From Bradyrhizobium sp. Ash2021 (GTDB lineage Bacteria; Pseudomonadota; Alphaproteobacteria; Rhizobiales; Xanthobacteraceae), in contig NZ_CP100604.1 in assembly GCF_031202265.1 (NCBI RefSeq), positions 7,050,501 through 7,114,500 of the forward strand: a stretch of 64,000 nucleotides of DNA, given 5' to 3'. Under the pieces are notes generated by a model, which was not told where the DNA came from, ran no database searches, and saw only the letters and a program-made list of their open reading frames with translations. Position numbers and translations under genes: made by a program. This document shows, piece by piece, positions 1 through 9,477 of the stretch; positions within the stretch are counted from its first letter, which is position 1; each line of letters opens with the position of its first letter.

Positions 1-2817
1 TCTGGTCAGGATCGAGTCCTGCCCCCAGCCGGCTCCTTGCGACACCGCCGCCACGATCTGACCGGGATCCACCCGGCCGGTGTTACCGGCCATATACTGG
101 TTCAGCAGCGCAAAGCTTTGGCTTGCCAGGGACGCCATGGCCTTGCCGGTCGCAGGCGCAGAATCCGTCACGAAGCTCGTCTGCGGCACGGAGATAGGCG
201 CGGCGCCGGTGACCCCGTCCAGCTGCTGCTGCAGCAGCGCAAAGCCGTGGTTTGCCAGGGACCCCATCGTCGCAGCGATCGCCTGCGGCTCGGTGGTCGC
301 CACGCTGCTGACAGCCTGGTCCTGGTTCAGCCACGCAAAGCCCTTGCCTCCCGGGAACGCCATGGTCGTGTCGGTCTCTGGCGCAGGATTCGTCACGGTA
401 GTCGCCACGGTGCTGGCAGCCTGATCCTGGCTCAGCCACCCAAAGCCCTTGCCTGCCGGGAACGCCGTGGTCGTGTCGGTCGCTGGCGCAGGATCCGTCA
501 GGCTGATCGTCTGCGGCGACGCCGTGGTCGTGTCGGTCGCCGGCGCAGGATTCGTCACGGTGGTCGTGTGCGGCGACGTTGTGGTCGTGCCGGTCGCAGG
601 CGCAGGATCCGTCACGGTGGTCGTGTGCGGCGACGTTGTGGTCGTGGCGGTCGCAGGCCGAGGATCCGTCACGGTGATGGTCTGCGACGCGGACGTCGTA
701 ACGGCGCCGGTGCTCGGATCCTTCCCGGCTGCCGTCAGCGTTAGGGTCGCTACAGGATGAGCCCCGCCCCGGTAGTTCGATTGCAGCACCAGTCCGCTGT
801 CGACCTCCGCTGCCGTCAAGGTAACGTTATTTCCCCCGAACGTCTTACCATCGAGTTTGTCGGTGATTGTCTCGTACTTCGGCAACCCCGTGATGTTCAC
901 GGTCACGGCGTCGTTGGGATCTGTCGTTGTCACATTGACCCCCAAACCGACCGTACCGCCGCGCCCGGTCACCGAGAGCGTCGAATCCGCGACGGTGAGG
1001 ACCGGCGCGATCGATGACGGGGTGGACGGAGCCGATGGCGAGGTCGGTGACGAGGTCGACGTCGCGACCTGGAGACCGGAGAACGTCTTCACCGCGCCCG
1101 CGAGGTTCGCCGCAGCGCCCGATGCATCATGGATGCTCGCACCGTTCGCAAGATTGACCCCGGTGATGGCGAGCGCCGAGGTATTGGTGTCGGTCGACGC
1201 GACCGTGGTGCGGAAGGTGAGCGTGCCCGTGCCCGAGCCACTGACGTAGCTCGCCGTTCCACCATCATTGAGCGACAGTGTCGGCGTGCCCGTCACGGTC
1301 ACGGCCTCATTGAAGCCGAGCGCCAGCGTGATCGTGTTTCCTACGACCTCGGTGCCGGTTCCCGGAGAGGCCGTGGCCTGCGTCACCGCCGGCAGGACCG
1401 GAGGCACGACCGGAGGATCGATCTGAAGACCAGAGAAGGTCTTCACCGCGCCCGCGAGGTTCGCCGCAACGCCCGATGCATCATGGATGCTCGCACCGTT
1501 CGCAAGATTGACCCCGGTAATGGCGAGCGCCGAGGTACTGGTGTCGGTCGACGCGACCGTGGTGCGGAAGGTGAGCGCGCTCGTGCCGGAGCCGCCCACA
1601 TAGGTGGCGGTATCGCCATCGTTGAGCGACAGCGTCGGCGTGCCGGTCACGGTCACGGCCTCGTTGAAGCCGAGCGTCAGCGCGATCGTATTTCCTGGGA
1701 GCTCGATGCCGGTTCCCGGAGAGGCTGTGGCCTGCGTCACCGCCGGCAGGACCGGATCGATCTGGAGACCGGAGAACGTCTTCACCGCGCCCGCGAGGTT
1801 CGCCGCAACACCGGATGCATCCCTGATGCTTGCGCCGGTCGGAAGATTGACCGCGGTGATGGCAAGGGCCGAGGTGTTCGTGTCCGTCGACGCGACCGTG
1901 GTGTGGAAGGTGAGCGAGCTCGTACCCGAGCCACTGACATAAGTGGCCGTTCCGCCGTCATTGAGCTTCAGTGTAGGCGTGCCAGTGACGTTCACGGCCT
2001 CGTTGAAGCCGAGCGTCAATGTGATGGTATTGCCGGCGTGCTCGATTCCCGTCCCCGGTGAAGCGGAGGCCTGCGTCACCGCCGGCGAGACCGTTGGGGT
2101 CGTTGGCGTCGTAGGTGTGGTTGGCGTCGTCGAGGCCAGGCCGGGCGGTGGATCAGCTGTTAGTTGCGCCGCACTGAGCGTGGTATAGTAGACGGGTTGC
2201 CACTGCGTCGTCAGCTTGGTCCAGTCGTTCAAACCGACAGCGTGGTTGTTCACGTTCAACCCCGCGTATTGAGCAGTGGCGCTTTGCCACCAATCGGCGC
2301 CGATCTGGGCCACCAGATTCGCGCTAGGATCGTTGGTCCTCATGTTCGCTTCGATAAAGACGCCGGCGACCGTTCCGGGCGCGAAAGTTCCGCGGGCCGT
2401 GGGCCAAAAATGATCATTGTATCCGGCCGGCGGCGCGTCCATCGAGACGCTGCCATCTGACAAGGTTTGCTCGGTCAGGGCCGTATGCGCATCAGTGGAG
2501 AAATCCGCGACGTAATGGCCTCCAGCGATGCCGCTCTGCGCCTGGTTTTGTACCTCGACCCAGGATCCGTTGGTAAGGAGAAGGTAGGTCGTGAAGCCCT
2601 GTACCTGCACGGTGTCGCTGGCATTATTCGGGCTAACCGGAGCTCCGGCCTCCTGATAAACCTGTGCCCATGCTGAAAGAGCCGACCACCCAGATGGCGG
2701 TGGCATTACCTTTGTAGTGCTGGACGTATCTGTATCCCAGGAAAGCCCGACCGGTAATCCCTGGCTATTGCCTGGTGTGTTCTGAGAGATGGCGTCGTTC
2801 AAAGCACTTGTGGACAC
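1..2817 (-). CDS. large repeat-rich secreted surface protein, 5' part (runs off left edge)
   Basis: The minus strand is open from a GTG at 2817 to the window edge (939 codons, no stop). The GTG has a Shine-Dalgarno AAGGAG about 8 bases upstream. Residues 1 to about 220 form a domain rich in Trp, Asn and Gly, also found in the gene at 12189-13064. After a Thr-Pro linker come three tandem units of about 110 residues containing NTSALAITGVNLANGASIHD and ending TFSGLQ, then a VCBS-like stretch and short repeats built on TTTVTDPAPAT. The protein starts without an N-terminal signal peptide, which with the repeats suggests type I secretion by a C-terminal signal outside the window (inference). An HlyD remnant lies 2.7 kb away, so its exporter may be lost or elsewhere. 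Function unknown; adhesin or matrix protein is plausible. Confidence 0.8.
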   Translation of the reverse strand, partial: MSTSALNDAISQNTPGNSQGLPVGLSWDTDTSSTTKVMPPPSGWSALSAWAQVYQEAGAPVSPNNASDTVQVQGFTTYLLLTNGSWVEVQNQAQSGIAGGHYVADFSTDAHTALTEQTLSDGSVSMDAPPAGYNDHFWPTARGTFAPGTVAGVFIEANMRTNDPSANLVAQIGADWWQSATAQYAGLNVNNHAVGLNDWTKLTTQWQPVYYTTLSAAQLTADPPPGLASTTPTTPTTPTTPTVSPAVTQASASPGTGIEHAGNTITLTLGFNEAVNVTGTPTLKLNDGGTATYVSGSGTSSLTFHTTVASTDTNTSALAITAVNLPTGASIRDASGVAANLAGAVKTFSGLQIDPVLPAVTQATASPGTGIELPGNTIALTLGFNEAVTVTGTPTLSLNDGDTATYVGGSGTSALTFRTTVASTDTSTSALAITGVNLANGASIHDASGVAANLAGAVKTFSGLQIDPPVVPPVLPAVTQATASPGTGTEVVGNTITLALGFNEAVTVTGTPTLSLNDGGTASYVSGSGTGTLTFRTTVASTDTNTSALAITGVNLANGASIHDASGAAANLAGAVKTFSGLQVATSTSSPTSPSAPSTPSSIAPVLTVADSTLSVTGRGGTVGLGVNVTTTDPNDAVTVNITGLPKYETITDKLDGKTFGGNNVTLTAAEVDSGLVLQSNYRGGAHPVATLTLTAAGKDPSTGAVTTSASQTITVTDPRPATATTTTSPHTTTVTDPAPATGTTTTSPHTTTVTNPAPATDTTTASPQTISLTDPAPATDTTTAFPAGKGFGWLSQDQAASTVATTVTNPAPETDTTMAFPGGKGFAWLNQDQAVSSVATTEPQAIAATMGSLANHGFALLQQQLDGVTGAAPISVPQTSFVTDSAPATGKAMASLASQSFALLNQYMAGNTGRVDPGQIVAAVSQGAGWGQDSILTR
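1066..2095 (-). repeat. three tandem ~330-bp coding repeats
   Basis: Three successive units inside the left-edge gene each encode about 110 residues with the order PAVTQA.ASPGTG, then a hydrophobic beta-strand stretch (LGFNEAV), LNDG, then TTVASTDT.TSALAIT and TFSGLQ. The middle and third units are very close at the DNA level (around 1430-1750 and 1066-1395), and the unit nearest the N terminus is more diverged. Such bacterial Ig/cadherin-like arrays are typical of extracellular adhesins; unit number is prone to change by recombination. Confidence 0.8.
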
Positions 2818-3240
2818 TCTAAGATCTCCTTTTCAGGAAGTTGAGATTGAAGACGGAATTCCACTGCCACGCATAGCGGGCGCGCGACATACTGCTTGCT
2901 CGCAGCCTCGGACCGCGAACACATTTCAACGCATCGCAGCCTCGGACCGCGAGCGGATTTCAAAGCAGTGGGAATTTGGAAACTGGCCCCCCCGACTGCT
3001 GGGTCGGTTGGTTAATAAGCAAAAATGGCGAAAAGACTTTCAAAATGTGATTTATACACACGTATGTTCCGCCCTATGTTATTTCGCCGAAACGTGCCCG
3101 ATAGGTAGGTTCAAGACACACCATTGATTTTTCTGTCAAATTGCGTCGGCGTGGAAGAGATGCTCGATCGGGCTGGTCGGGCGTAGCTTGATCGTCGTCC
3201 GTGAAGAATTCCCAAGTCATTGATTTGGAATCTGGAAACG
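2818..3240. other. intergenic region between surface-protein gene and IS5-type relic
   Basis: No gene is visible. It should hold the promoter of the leftward gene at 2817. It contains a direct repeat of GCAGCCTCGGACCGCGA (near 2902 and 2936) and, near 3050-3075, a leftward-reading ACATACGTGTGTATAAAT that also occurs in similar form near 6790 and 43315. The AT-rich 3030-3130 part is the likeliest promoter. Confidence 0.4.
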
Positions 3241-3308
3241 GCAGGCTAAGGCGATCGAGTTTGCCGGGAATCGGGTGTGCGGAAGGGGATTCCTTGCAAA
3301 TTTGATTT

Positions 3309-4900
3309 GTGATTCACTCGCCTTTGAATGTTTTGGCGCGGGACCAGATGCGGCCACCGGAACGGCGGGAGACGGGAGAGCAGGATCTGTTCCGGTCCCG
3401 TCTCGACCAGATCATCGACATGAAGCATCCGCTGGTAGCGCTGGGGCGCACGGTGGATTGGGAGTTCCTGGAACGGGAGTTCGGGGCGGTCTACACGGAT
3501 GATCCGGGCCGCCCGCCACTGCCGACGCGATTGATGGCGGGGCTTGCGATCCTCAAGCACACCTACGACCTCTCCGACGAGGTGCCGTGTGAGCGCTGGG
3601 TCGAGAACCCCTATTACCAGTTCTTCTGCAGCGAGGAGTTCTTCCAGCATCGCCTGGTGTTCGACCGCTCCTCGCTGACACGCTGGCGCCAGCGCATGGG
3701 CGAGGAGAAGCTGCAGGCCTTGCTGCAGGAGAGCCTTGCGGTTGCCACCAAGACCAAGGCCATTAAGCCGACTGACCTCAACCGCATCATCGTCGACACC
3801 ACGGTTCAGCCGAAGAACGTGATGTTCCCGACCGATGCGAAGCTCCTCAACCGCGCCCGCGAGATCCTGGTGCGGCTGGCGCAGAGGTATGGCATCAAGT
3901 TGCGCCAATCCTATGCGCGGGTGGGCAGGTTCGCTCTGATCAAGCACCAGCGCTATGCCCACGCCAAGCAATTCAAGCGCGCCAACCGGGCCCTGAAGAC
4001 GCTCAGGACCTATCTCGGCCGTGTCATCCGCGACGTCGCTCGCAAGATCGAGGGCGACCGCTGGCTTGAGGAGATGGTGTTAAGACGCATCCAGCCGCTA
4101 GCCCGACAGGTGCGCGAGCAGACGCAGCGCCAGCGCGGACCCAAGGTCTACTCGCTGCACGCGCCGGAGGTGGAATGCATCGGCAAGGGCAACGCGCACC
4201 GGCCCTACGAGTTCGGCGTCAAGGTCTCAGTGGCGACCACGCTGGCGCGCGCCAGTGGCGGGCAGTTCGTCACCCATGTGAAGGTGCTGCCCGGCAATCC
4301 ATATGATGGCCACAACTTGGCAACCGTGATCCCGGACATGGAGGCGCTGGTCGGCAGCACCATCGCGCGCATCCTCGCCGACAAGGGATATCGCGGCCAC
4401 AATGCACCGCCCGATTACAAGTTCAGGGTCTTCCTCTCTGGCCAGAAACGAGGGGTAACGCCCGCAATCAAGCGTGAACTCCGCCGCGTGGTCCGCCGAC
4501 GGCACCGTCGCCTGCGTTGTGGGGCGCCGCGCCGGTGCCGTCGGCTCCCGCCCAGCCCCACGTTGCCCCACCCAGCGCCGCAATACGGAATCGCGCAGGC
4601 CAAGTTCCTTGGCCACCGATCCGATCGAGCGACCGCTCGAAGCCACCAGATCGACTGCTTGCCGCTTGTAATCGTTCGTAAACAACCGACGTTGACGTGC
4701 TTCCATCCGACACCTCCTGGCTCCTCGAGCCTACTACAGGTGTCCATCAATTCGGAGGAGGTTCACACCGCATGGGCCGCAACTATCTCTGGTTCCGGCG
4801 TGGCGATGCCAACAACGTCGTCCTCGCCGCCGCCGGCTACAACTTCCGTCGCCTCATCCGCCGGCTCAGCCTCTTGTTGTCCCAAATCCTCGCCAGCCTC
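3309..4900 (+). pseudogene. IS5/IS1182-type transposase, interrupted and frameshifted
   Basis: From GTG 3309 (or ATG 3349) the product reads as a DDE transposase with an N-terminal region (LGRTVDWEFLE, PTRLMAGLAILKH), the catalytic Asp context IIVDTTVQPKN and the second region ARILADKGYRGHN, up to about 4480. There the reading leaves the family. The C-terminal piece, starting HRMGRNYLWFRRGDANNVV, resumes in another frame at about 4765 and ends near 4900. About 290 foreign bases lie between, and about 15 transposase codons seem lost, so the enzyme should be dead. The downstream junction near 4945 abuts the ABC-binding-protein pseudogene, so the element probably inserted there. Confidence 0.75.
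4480..4706 (-). pseudogene. IS3-type OrfA fragment inside the IS5-type transposase
   Basis: An ATG at 4706 on the minus strand begins a helix-turn-helix protein (RRLFTNDYKRQAVDLVASSG, then GSVAKELGLRDSVLRRWV) typical of IS3/IS66-type OrfA DNA-binding subunits. After about 75 residues, at SADHAAE, the frame runs into antisense IS5-type sequence, so the rest of OrfA and all of OrfB are gone. Family OrfA proteins are about 90-110 residues. It is a solo insertion-sequence end within another insertion sequence and is inactive. Confidence 0.65.
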
Positions 4901-4949
4901 AGCCTCGCGAATCACCCTTCCCAGCCTGAAATGCAAGTTGTTCATGGAC

Positions 4950-5175
4950 GGCGATCGACGGTACAAATCAGGAAAGCTCGGTCCGTACGACATCAGGCCG
5001 CCGCCCTTGACACGTCGGTTTCGCAGATCGATGGGAAGCGATACTGCGCGGCAGCTCGATCAATCGCTTGCGATGGAAGTTGAAGAACGCCGATGCCATG
5101 GCGGCGATCGCGTCGACGCCCTCCGCCAAACCGCGCCTGCGCAGCACCTTCGAGTTTTGCCTGCCGACCAAGGCG
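4950..5175 (-). pseudogene. ABC transporter substrate-binding protein fragment, multiply frameshifted
   Basis: On the minus strand one frame reads EGVDAIAAMASAFFNFHRKR, a second continues with AAQYRFPSI, and a third reads GGGLMSYGPSFPDLYRR. In that order these match the C-terminal part of the ABC substrate-binding family common in Bradyrhizobium (a seen-in-families pattern recalled from memory). At least two frameshifts separate the pieces, and the last residues stop at the IS5-type junction near 4945. The upstream part of the gene is not recognisable. Confidence 0.5.
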
Positions 5176-5516
5176 GCTGGATCTGTTGGTCAAGCCAGGC
5201 CGCGGCACTGAATGCGGTGAACAATCCGACCCGCAGCGTGGTCCGCAGACCCTCATGTTCAAACCTGTTCGGTCCCTTGGACGTGTCATACTCTCACCGT
5301 CAGGGAAAAAGCTCCGGCTTCCGTGCGATGGCCGCCGAGGTGCCGGCTATGCTCCAGATCCGTTGTTCACCTGTTGGCACCCGACAATCACACCTCACCT
5401 TCGCCGAGGAGCGAGCGCAACAGCGCCGCGCAGCCGCCGGAGTTCGGATTTCAACGACGCCCGACATCTTCATAGCTGCGCTCGGCAATCTGCTCGCAGA
5501 GCCAACAAAGCGCTTC
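5176..5516. other. degenerate sequence without a recognisable gene
   Basis: Several frames are open for 60-100 codons on each strand but none resembles a protein I know, and composition suggests decayed coding sequence between the ABC-binding-protein relic and the HlyD relic. No RNA gene or clear promoter was seen. Confidence 0.35.
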
Positions 5517-5801
5517 CTAACGCTCCCGCAGGGCGTCATGTTCATACTTGGCGAGCGGTGAGAGCAGATAGCTGATGATCCGGCGGGATCCGGTCTTCAC
5601 CTCCACGGTGACCGCCATGCCCGGGCTGAGATCGACGACGCGATCGCCGGCCGTCAGCTGCCGCTGGTCGAGCGATATCCGGGCGGCCTAGACGAGATCG
5701 TCCGGCCCCTGCTGCTGTCCGCCCTCCGGTATGTTCTGGGCACGAGACCTGGGCTCGGCGACGTCGCGGCCGTCGCGGGCGATGGTCTCGGGCGAGACGA
5801 T
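5517..5801 (-). pseudogene. HlyD-type type I secretion membrane fusion protein, C-terminal remnant
   Basis: The minus strand reads AQNIPEGGQQQGPDDLV, an in-frame TAG at 5688-5690, then AARISLDQRQLTAGDRVVDL and PGMAVTVEVKTGSRRIISYL, ending SPLAKYEHDALRER and a stop at 5517. This is the conserved C terminus of HlyD-family adaptor proteins that join the inner-membrane ABC exporter to the outer-membrane channel. The TAG replaces a residue that is usually Tyr. A TGA at 5802-5804 closes the frame upstream, so only the last ~95 residues survive. A second remnant of the same domain lies inverted at 25484. Loss of this exporter part may affect the large secreted protein at the left edge (inference). 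Confidence 0.7.
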
Positions 5802-5861
5802 TCATGCGCCTGCCGCTGTCCACCGACGCGCGAGCCCGAGCGGCGGCGCTTGATAGACATG

Positions 5862-5918
5862 ACCCGTCGCTAGAACCTGCAGATCAGGCCGGAAGGGCGG
5901 TGCTAACCTGCAGGTCCG
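5862..5918 (+). repeat. 57-bp inverted repeat, left copy
   Basis: Bases 5862-5918 are the reverse complement of 25423-25479 with 55 of 57 positions identical. The core itself begins CCTGCAG and ends CTGCAGG, so it could fold. The left copy encodes the last residues (LQVSTALPA) and stop of the methyltransferase at 5884. Just outside each copy lies an HlyD C-terminal remnant pointing away from the bracketed 19.5 kb. Confidence 0.9.
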
Positions 5919-6726
5919 CCCGCGCGGGGAGAGCCGGTTTGCGGATGATAAAGATGATGTCGTTGTAATCGGAGCTCAGGCGGCCGAAGGACAGGACCTG
6001 AAGCGTCTTCTTGTAGGCTTCCATCAGCTTCTGCTTAAGGCTGTTGTTGCTCAGGCCGCCAGACATCCCATATTCGGCGGCCAGGACCAGTGCGTTCTCT
6101 CCACAGAACGCCCGAATGCCTTCGCGCGACACCACCTTGTCGTAGGTGACGGGGTAGGGGGCGTTGCCTGGCTTGCCGGCGTTCTTCTGTCCGAGGATCA
6201 GACGATAGAAGAGCACGTGAATCCAGTGCGGCGTCATCCTGGAGGTGAAGCCGTACGCCGAATAGGGGTCGGGGATCATGATGATGATCAGCCCGCCCGG
6301 CTTCACCCATCTGTTGAACCTCTCCAGGACCTGCTGCGCCCCCGGCACGTGCTCCAGGACGAAGGAGTTGAAGATGACGTCGAAGGTCCGCTGACCGAAA
6401 TCGGCCGTGCGCAGGTCCCCGACGATGGCTTCGTGGAGGTCCTTCGTTTCGTCGCGCCGGACGCGAAGGGCTTCGGGGTCGAGGTCGATGCCGGTCAGCA
6501 CATAGCCGCCATCGCCGATGTCGAGATCCCACTTCTGGCCGCAACCAGCTTCGAGGATCTCAAGAACCTTGCCAGGATCCTTGATCGAGCGAATCTCGCG
6601 GGACATCACCTCCATCGCGTGATCCCAACCGTTCGTCAGCGGAATCCGGGTCCGTGCTTTCATCGACTTGGCTCCCTTGGCGCAGGCTGACTTCCCGTTC
6701 CGGCCGGCCTCTCCGATGCGGCGCAC
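5884..6726 (-). CDS. class I SAM-dependent methyltransferase
   Basis: The 280-residue product has a Rossmann methyltransferase core: motif I VLEILEAGCG near residue 55 (Gly-rich SAM loop), acidic motif II LTGIDLDPEA, then VIFNSFVLEHV and GGLIIIMIPDP typical of class I small-molecule methyltransferases. It probably methylates a sugar or lipid-linked intermediate in surface polysaccharide synthesis (inference from neighbours). The likely start may be one of the internal Met codons, since the first ~20 residues are unlike the family. Its last nine residues lie in the 57-bp inverted repeat, so the original C terminus may have been replaced. Transcription is leftward from the 6727-7067 intergenic region. 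Confidence 0.8.
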   Translation of the reverse strand: MRRIGEAGRNGKSACAKGAKSMKARTRIPLTNGWDHAMEVMSREIRSIKDPGKVLEILEAGCGQKWDLDIGDGGYVLTGIDLDPEALRVRRDETKDLHEAIVGDLRTADFGQRTFDVIFNSFVLEHVPGAQQVLERFNRWVKPGGLIIIMIPDPYSAYGFTSRMTPHWIHVLFYRLILGQKNAGKPGNAPYPVTYDKVVSREGIRAFCGENALVLAAEYGMSGGLSNNSLKQKLMEAYKKTLQVLSFGRLSSDYNDIIFIIRKPALPARADLQVSTALPA

Positions 6727-7067
6727 TCAGCAGGGGCGTTCAGACCCGGCGACTCGGGCAACGGTGAGGGTCCAGGGTAACGTGGTTATACGCACGTATC
6801 CTACCGTCAAATTCGCCTCAAGTGCCGGCCCTTTGGGATTACACCGTCGGCTTTTTTCCTTGGATTTCGCATTATCGTCGACCAATCGACCAGCGAAGCC
6901 GGGGCTCATTGTGCAGACATCCGATATGCATCGAAGGCCCCCACCAGCACGGACACCCAGAAGCCTGTCGCGTGAAGGATCGGCTGGCCGTGGGTCTGGG
7001 CTCGACCGCAGCGCTTCCAAGGCGATCTTCGTCGCCCTGCGGGAAAGCCGCGGCAGCCGACCCTGCA
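6727..7067. promoter_or_regulatory. leader upstream of the methyltransferase, with a dispersed repeat
   Basis: This gap precedes the leftward methyltransferase. On the minus strand near 6785-6815 TTGACG is followed by GGATACGTGCGTATAAC, a plausible promoter although the spacing is short. Bases about 6862-6973 resemble 13348-13458 in the same orientation (shared blocks GGATTTCGC, CGTCGACC, GTGCAGA.ATCC, GCCTGTCGCG). Whether the repeat is a regulatory leader or a relic is unknown. Confidence 0.45.
6862..6973 (+). repeat. ~110-bp dispersed repeat, copy 1
   Basis: Aligns by eye with 13348-13458 over about 110 bases with scattered mismatches and small gaps. Shared blocks include GGATTTCGC, CGTCGACC, GTGCAGA.ATCC and GCCTGTCGCG. 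Both copies lie between polysaccharide genes and contain no convincing reading frame. Confidence 0.55.
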
Positions 7068-8162
7068 TCAAGCGGCCTGATGATCACCAAGCAGCATGTG
7101 AAAGGCTCGCTGGAGGCCATTCATGCGAGCCTGAAATGCTATTTCTGAGTCAAACCCACCAACGAAAATGCGAGGGAGCTTATAGTGATTTAGGTGCAGA
7201 GCCCCCAGTTGCTCGGGCCGTGTGGTTACCGCGGTCGAAAAGCCTGCGTCGCTGGCGAGATTCTCTTCGCGAGGACCACATGCTTCTGGGTCGCCATATG
7301 GATAAGCGAAGTGACATACCGGCTTTTGGGTCAAATTCTGGAGATAGTTTTTATTATCGACCATTTCGGCTCGCGCCGAAGAACAATCCAGCGTCTTGAG
7401 CGCTGGGTGTGAGGTTGTGTGTCCGCCAATCGAAACGAGAGGATGGCGTGACAGAACTTGAATTTCCCTTTCGTCAAGAAAATACCTGTCATTCAGGGCA
7501 GACAGCGATACACCAGCTTTGTGGAAGGTTGGAGCGAGCATCGCCGCACGGTGATAGTCCTCATGAACCCACTGTGCGGCTCGGGCCAACGCGGATACCT
7601 TTGCCTGGAAATCAGGACAATGGAACCGGGTGTCCATTGCATCGATTGTAACATCATCCTGTGAGCGAAATAATTCGCGCAGTCCGAGCCACCACGCTTG
7701 TAGGGTTCGCGTGGGAGCACCAGTCGGCACGTACATAAGGAATGGCGCGTTATGCCGCTCAAGGATTGGAAGCGCCACCGAAACATTGTCTCGGTAACCA
7801 TCATCGAAAGTGAGCACTGCATAGCGATGCGATCGATCGTTCCTCAACACTCGCTCAAGACATTCCTCAAGGCTCACAATTTCCCATCCTTCTCGCCGCA
7901 GCCAACTGAGTGAGTGCTCGAACAGGGAAATTGACGTCCCGGTTGCCAATTCAGATCGAAACTCTTTCTGTATCTCGTGGAACATGATTATGGCGGCGCG
8001 GCCCGCAAATAGACTGCGAACAGCCGGCATAAGCCCAGCCCAGCTAACGCTGTGGCGCACGAAATCCTTCAGTAGCTGTTCCATGGAGCCAGCAACCACC
8101 TCTTCACGGACAACCCGGTTTCGATGCGTGGAAGCATCGCATCGAGCGGGCGGATTTGCCAA
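7068..8162 (-). CDS. polysaccharide deacetylase (NodB-like, CE4)
   Basis: The 364-residue protein carries the NodB homology motifs: RYAVLTFDDGYRDN near residue 115 (the two Asp serve as base and metal ligand), then SIGGHTTSHPAL (metal-binding His pair) and FAYPYG. CE4 enzymes remove N- or O-acetyl groups from polysaccharides or lipid-linked sugars. The C-terminal part resembles the uncharacterised deacetylases of exopolysaccharide loci rather than short NodB. No clear signal peptide is seen, so it may act in the cytoplasm on a lipid-linked intermediate. It is divergent from the glycosyltransferase at 8326, sharing the leader at 8176-8290. Confidence 0.85.
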   Translation of the reverse strand: MANPPARCDASTHRNRVVREEVVAGSMEQLLKDFVRHSVSWAGLMPAVRSLFAGRAAIIMFHEIQKEFRSELATGTSISLFEHSLSWLRREGWEIVSLEECLERVLRNDRSHRYAVLTFDDGYRDNVSVALPILERHNAPFLMYVPTGAPTRTLQAWWLGLRELFRSQDDVTIDAMDTRFHCPDFQAKVSALARAAQWVHEDYHRAAMLAPTFHKAGVSLSALNDRYFLDEREIQVLSRHPLVSIGGHTTSHPALKTLDCSSARAEMVDNKNYLQNLTQKPVCHFAYPYGDPEACGPREENLASDAGFSTAVTTRPEQLGALHLNHYKLPRIFVGGFDSEIAFQARMNGLQRAFHMLLGDHQAA

Positions 8163-8175
8163 GACGTCCCGCCTC

Positions 8176-8290
8176 CTGCGGACACCTCTTTGTGGGTACT
8201 CCCGACTCTCCCGCCCGGTAACGCCTTTTAGCCCCGCGTCAACAGTGGTGGGTGGCCTAACGTAACCATCAGCAAGGTCATTCTCGCTGG
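8176..8290 (+). promoter_or_regulatory. promoter-like leader P1, shared with 26640-26753
   Basis: The segment upstream of the 8326 glycosyltransferase matches the reverse complement of 26640-26753, which precedes the leftward methyltransferase at 26523. Shared blocks in order are GCGGACA, TTGTGGGTACTCCCGA, CCTTTTAG, GCGTCAACA (one mismatch) and TCATTCTCGCT. Each copy reads toward the start of a polysaccharide gene, so a common promoter or regulator site is likely. The 5' edge reaches the divergent deacetylase start at 8162. Confidence 0.6.
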
Positions 8291-8325
8291 AAGCATGGCC
8301 ATGTTGTTGTGCACGGGGTCATTCC

Positions 8326-9477
8326 ATGTTGCGCGTGATGATGCTTGGGCTGCGCGGATTTCCCGGCGTACAGGGCGGAGTGGAAGCTCATGCGGAGCAC
8401 TTGTGCCAATTGCTGAGAGAGCTGGATTGTGATGTTGAGGTGGTCGTGCGTTCCGCCTATGTGCCGGGTGACCGGGGCGACGATTGGAAGGGGGTACGGT
8501 ACCTGCGGATCTGGTCACCTAAATCCCGGGCTCTTGAGACGATAGTTCATTCGTTCCTGGGGGTGCTGGCGGCAGCTTGGCGGCGCCCACAAGTCTTGCA
8601 CATCCAAGCAATCGGGCCAGCTCTGATGGTGCCGCTGGCCCGCCTGTTGGGGCTGCATGTGGTTGTGACGCATCATGGCCCTGATTATAATCGAGAGAAA
8701 TGGGGGCTATTTGCCAGGGCGGTTTTGCGTACTGGAGAGGCATGGGGGATGCGGTTTTGCAACCGCCGCATCGTGATCTCTCGGACGATCCGCAACCTCA
8801 TACGTGACAAGTACGGTCTGGAATCGTACGTGATACCTAACGGTGTCGACCTGCCGGAATTGCCGAGCAGCACTTCGGCGCTGGAAACGTTCGGGCTGAC
8901 GCCAGGTCGATACGTGTTGACGGTGAGCCGCTTGGTGCCAGAGAAGCGGCACAAGGATCTGATCGCGGCGTACGCAACAGCTAAGCTGAACGGGTGGAAG
9001 CTTCTGTTGATTGGGGCTTCCGACCACCCGGACGCCTACGCTGCAGAAGTAGCGGCGCTCGTACATGCGACCCCCGGCGTGGTCTTGGCTGGCTTCCAGA
9101 CCGGCCTTGCGTTGCGCGAGTTGTATGCTCATGCCGGTGTTTTCGTCCTGCCATCTTCTCACGAAGGTTTGCCGATCGTGCTTCTGGAGGCATTGAGTTA
9201 CGGGCTTCCTGTGGTCGCCAGTGATCTCCCCGCACATCAGGAGATTGGATTGGAGGCGAAGCACTATTTTCCTTTGGGGGATGTGCCTGCACTTGCCGCT
9301 CGGTTGGAGTCATTCGCACGCATGCCCTGGCCGGTGGAAATGCGCGAGAGCACTCGCAGATGGGTAGCCGAACGTTATGACTGGCACTCTGTGGTGAAGC
9401 AAACCATCAGGGTATATCGGAGAGCAGTACGCATCGGAGAAGCCGAACTTAGGGGGCATAGAGCGTCAGCTGGATGA
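8326..9477 (+). CDS. GT4-family glycosyltransferase
   Basis: The 383-residue protein begins with the N-terminal nucleotide-fold motif GLRGFPGVQGGVEAHAEHL found in GT4 enzymes of surface polysaccharide clusters. A second Rossmann half has YVLTVSRLVPEKRHKDL near residue 200, and the donor-binding EX7E motif lies in SSHEGLPIVLLEALSYG near residue 285. It should transfer a sugar from a nucleotide donor to a lipid-linked acceptor at the cytoplasmic face; the sugar cannot be told from sequence. It is first in a plus-strand series with the second GT4 (9719) and a methyltransferase (10999), and is preceded by leader P1. Confidence 0.88.
   Translation: MLRVMMLGLRGFPGVQGGVEAHAEHLCQLLRELDCDVEVVVRSAYVPGDRGDDWKGVRYLRIWSPKSRALETIVHSFLGVLAAAWRRPQVLHIQAIGPALMVPLARLLGLHVVVTHHGPDYNREKWGLFARAVLRTGEAWGMRFCNRRIVISRTIRNLIRDKYGLESYVIPNGVDLPELPSSTSALETFGLTPGRYVLTVSRLVPEKRHKDLIAAYATAKLNGWKLLLIGASDHPDAYAAEVAALVHATPGVVLAGFQTGLALRELYAHAGVFVLPSSHEGLPIVLLEALSYGLPVVASDLPAHQEIGLEAKHYFPLGDVPALAARLESFARMPWPVEMRESTRRWVAERYDWHSVVKQTIRVYRRAVRIGEAELRGHRASAG

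Noticed and set aside
1129..2061. 310-residue plus-strand reading frame
   Set aside because: Antisense of the repeat-rich surface gene; its own repeats merely mirror the real coding repeats.
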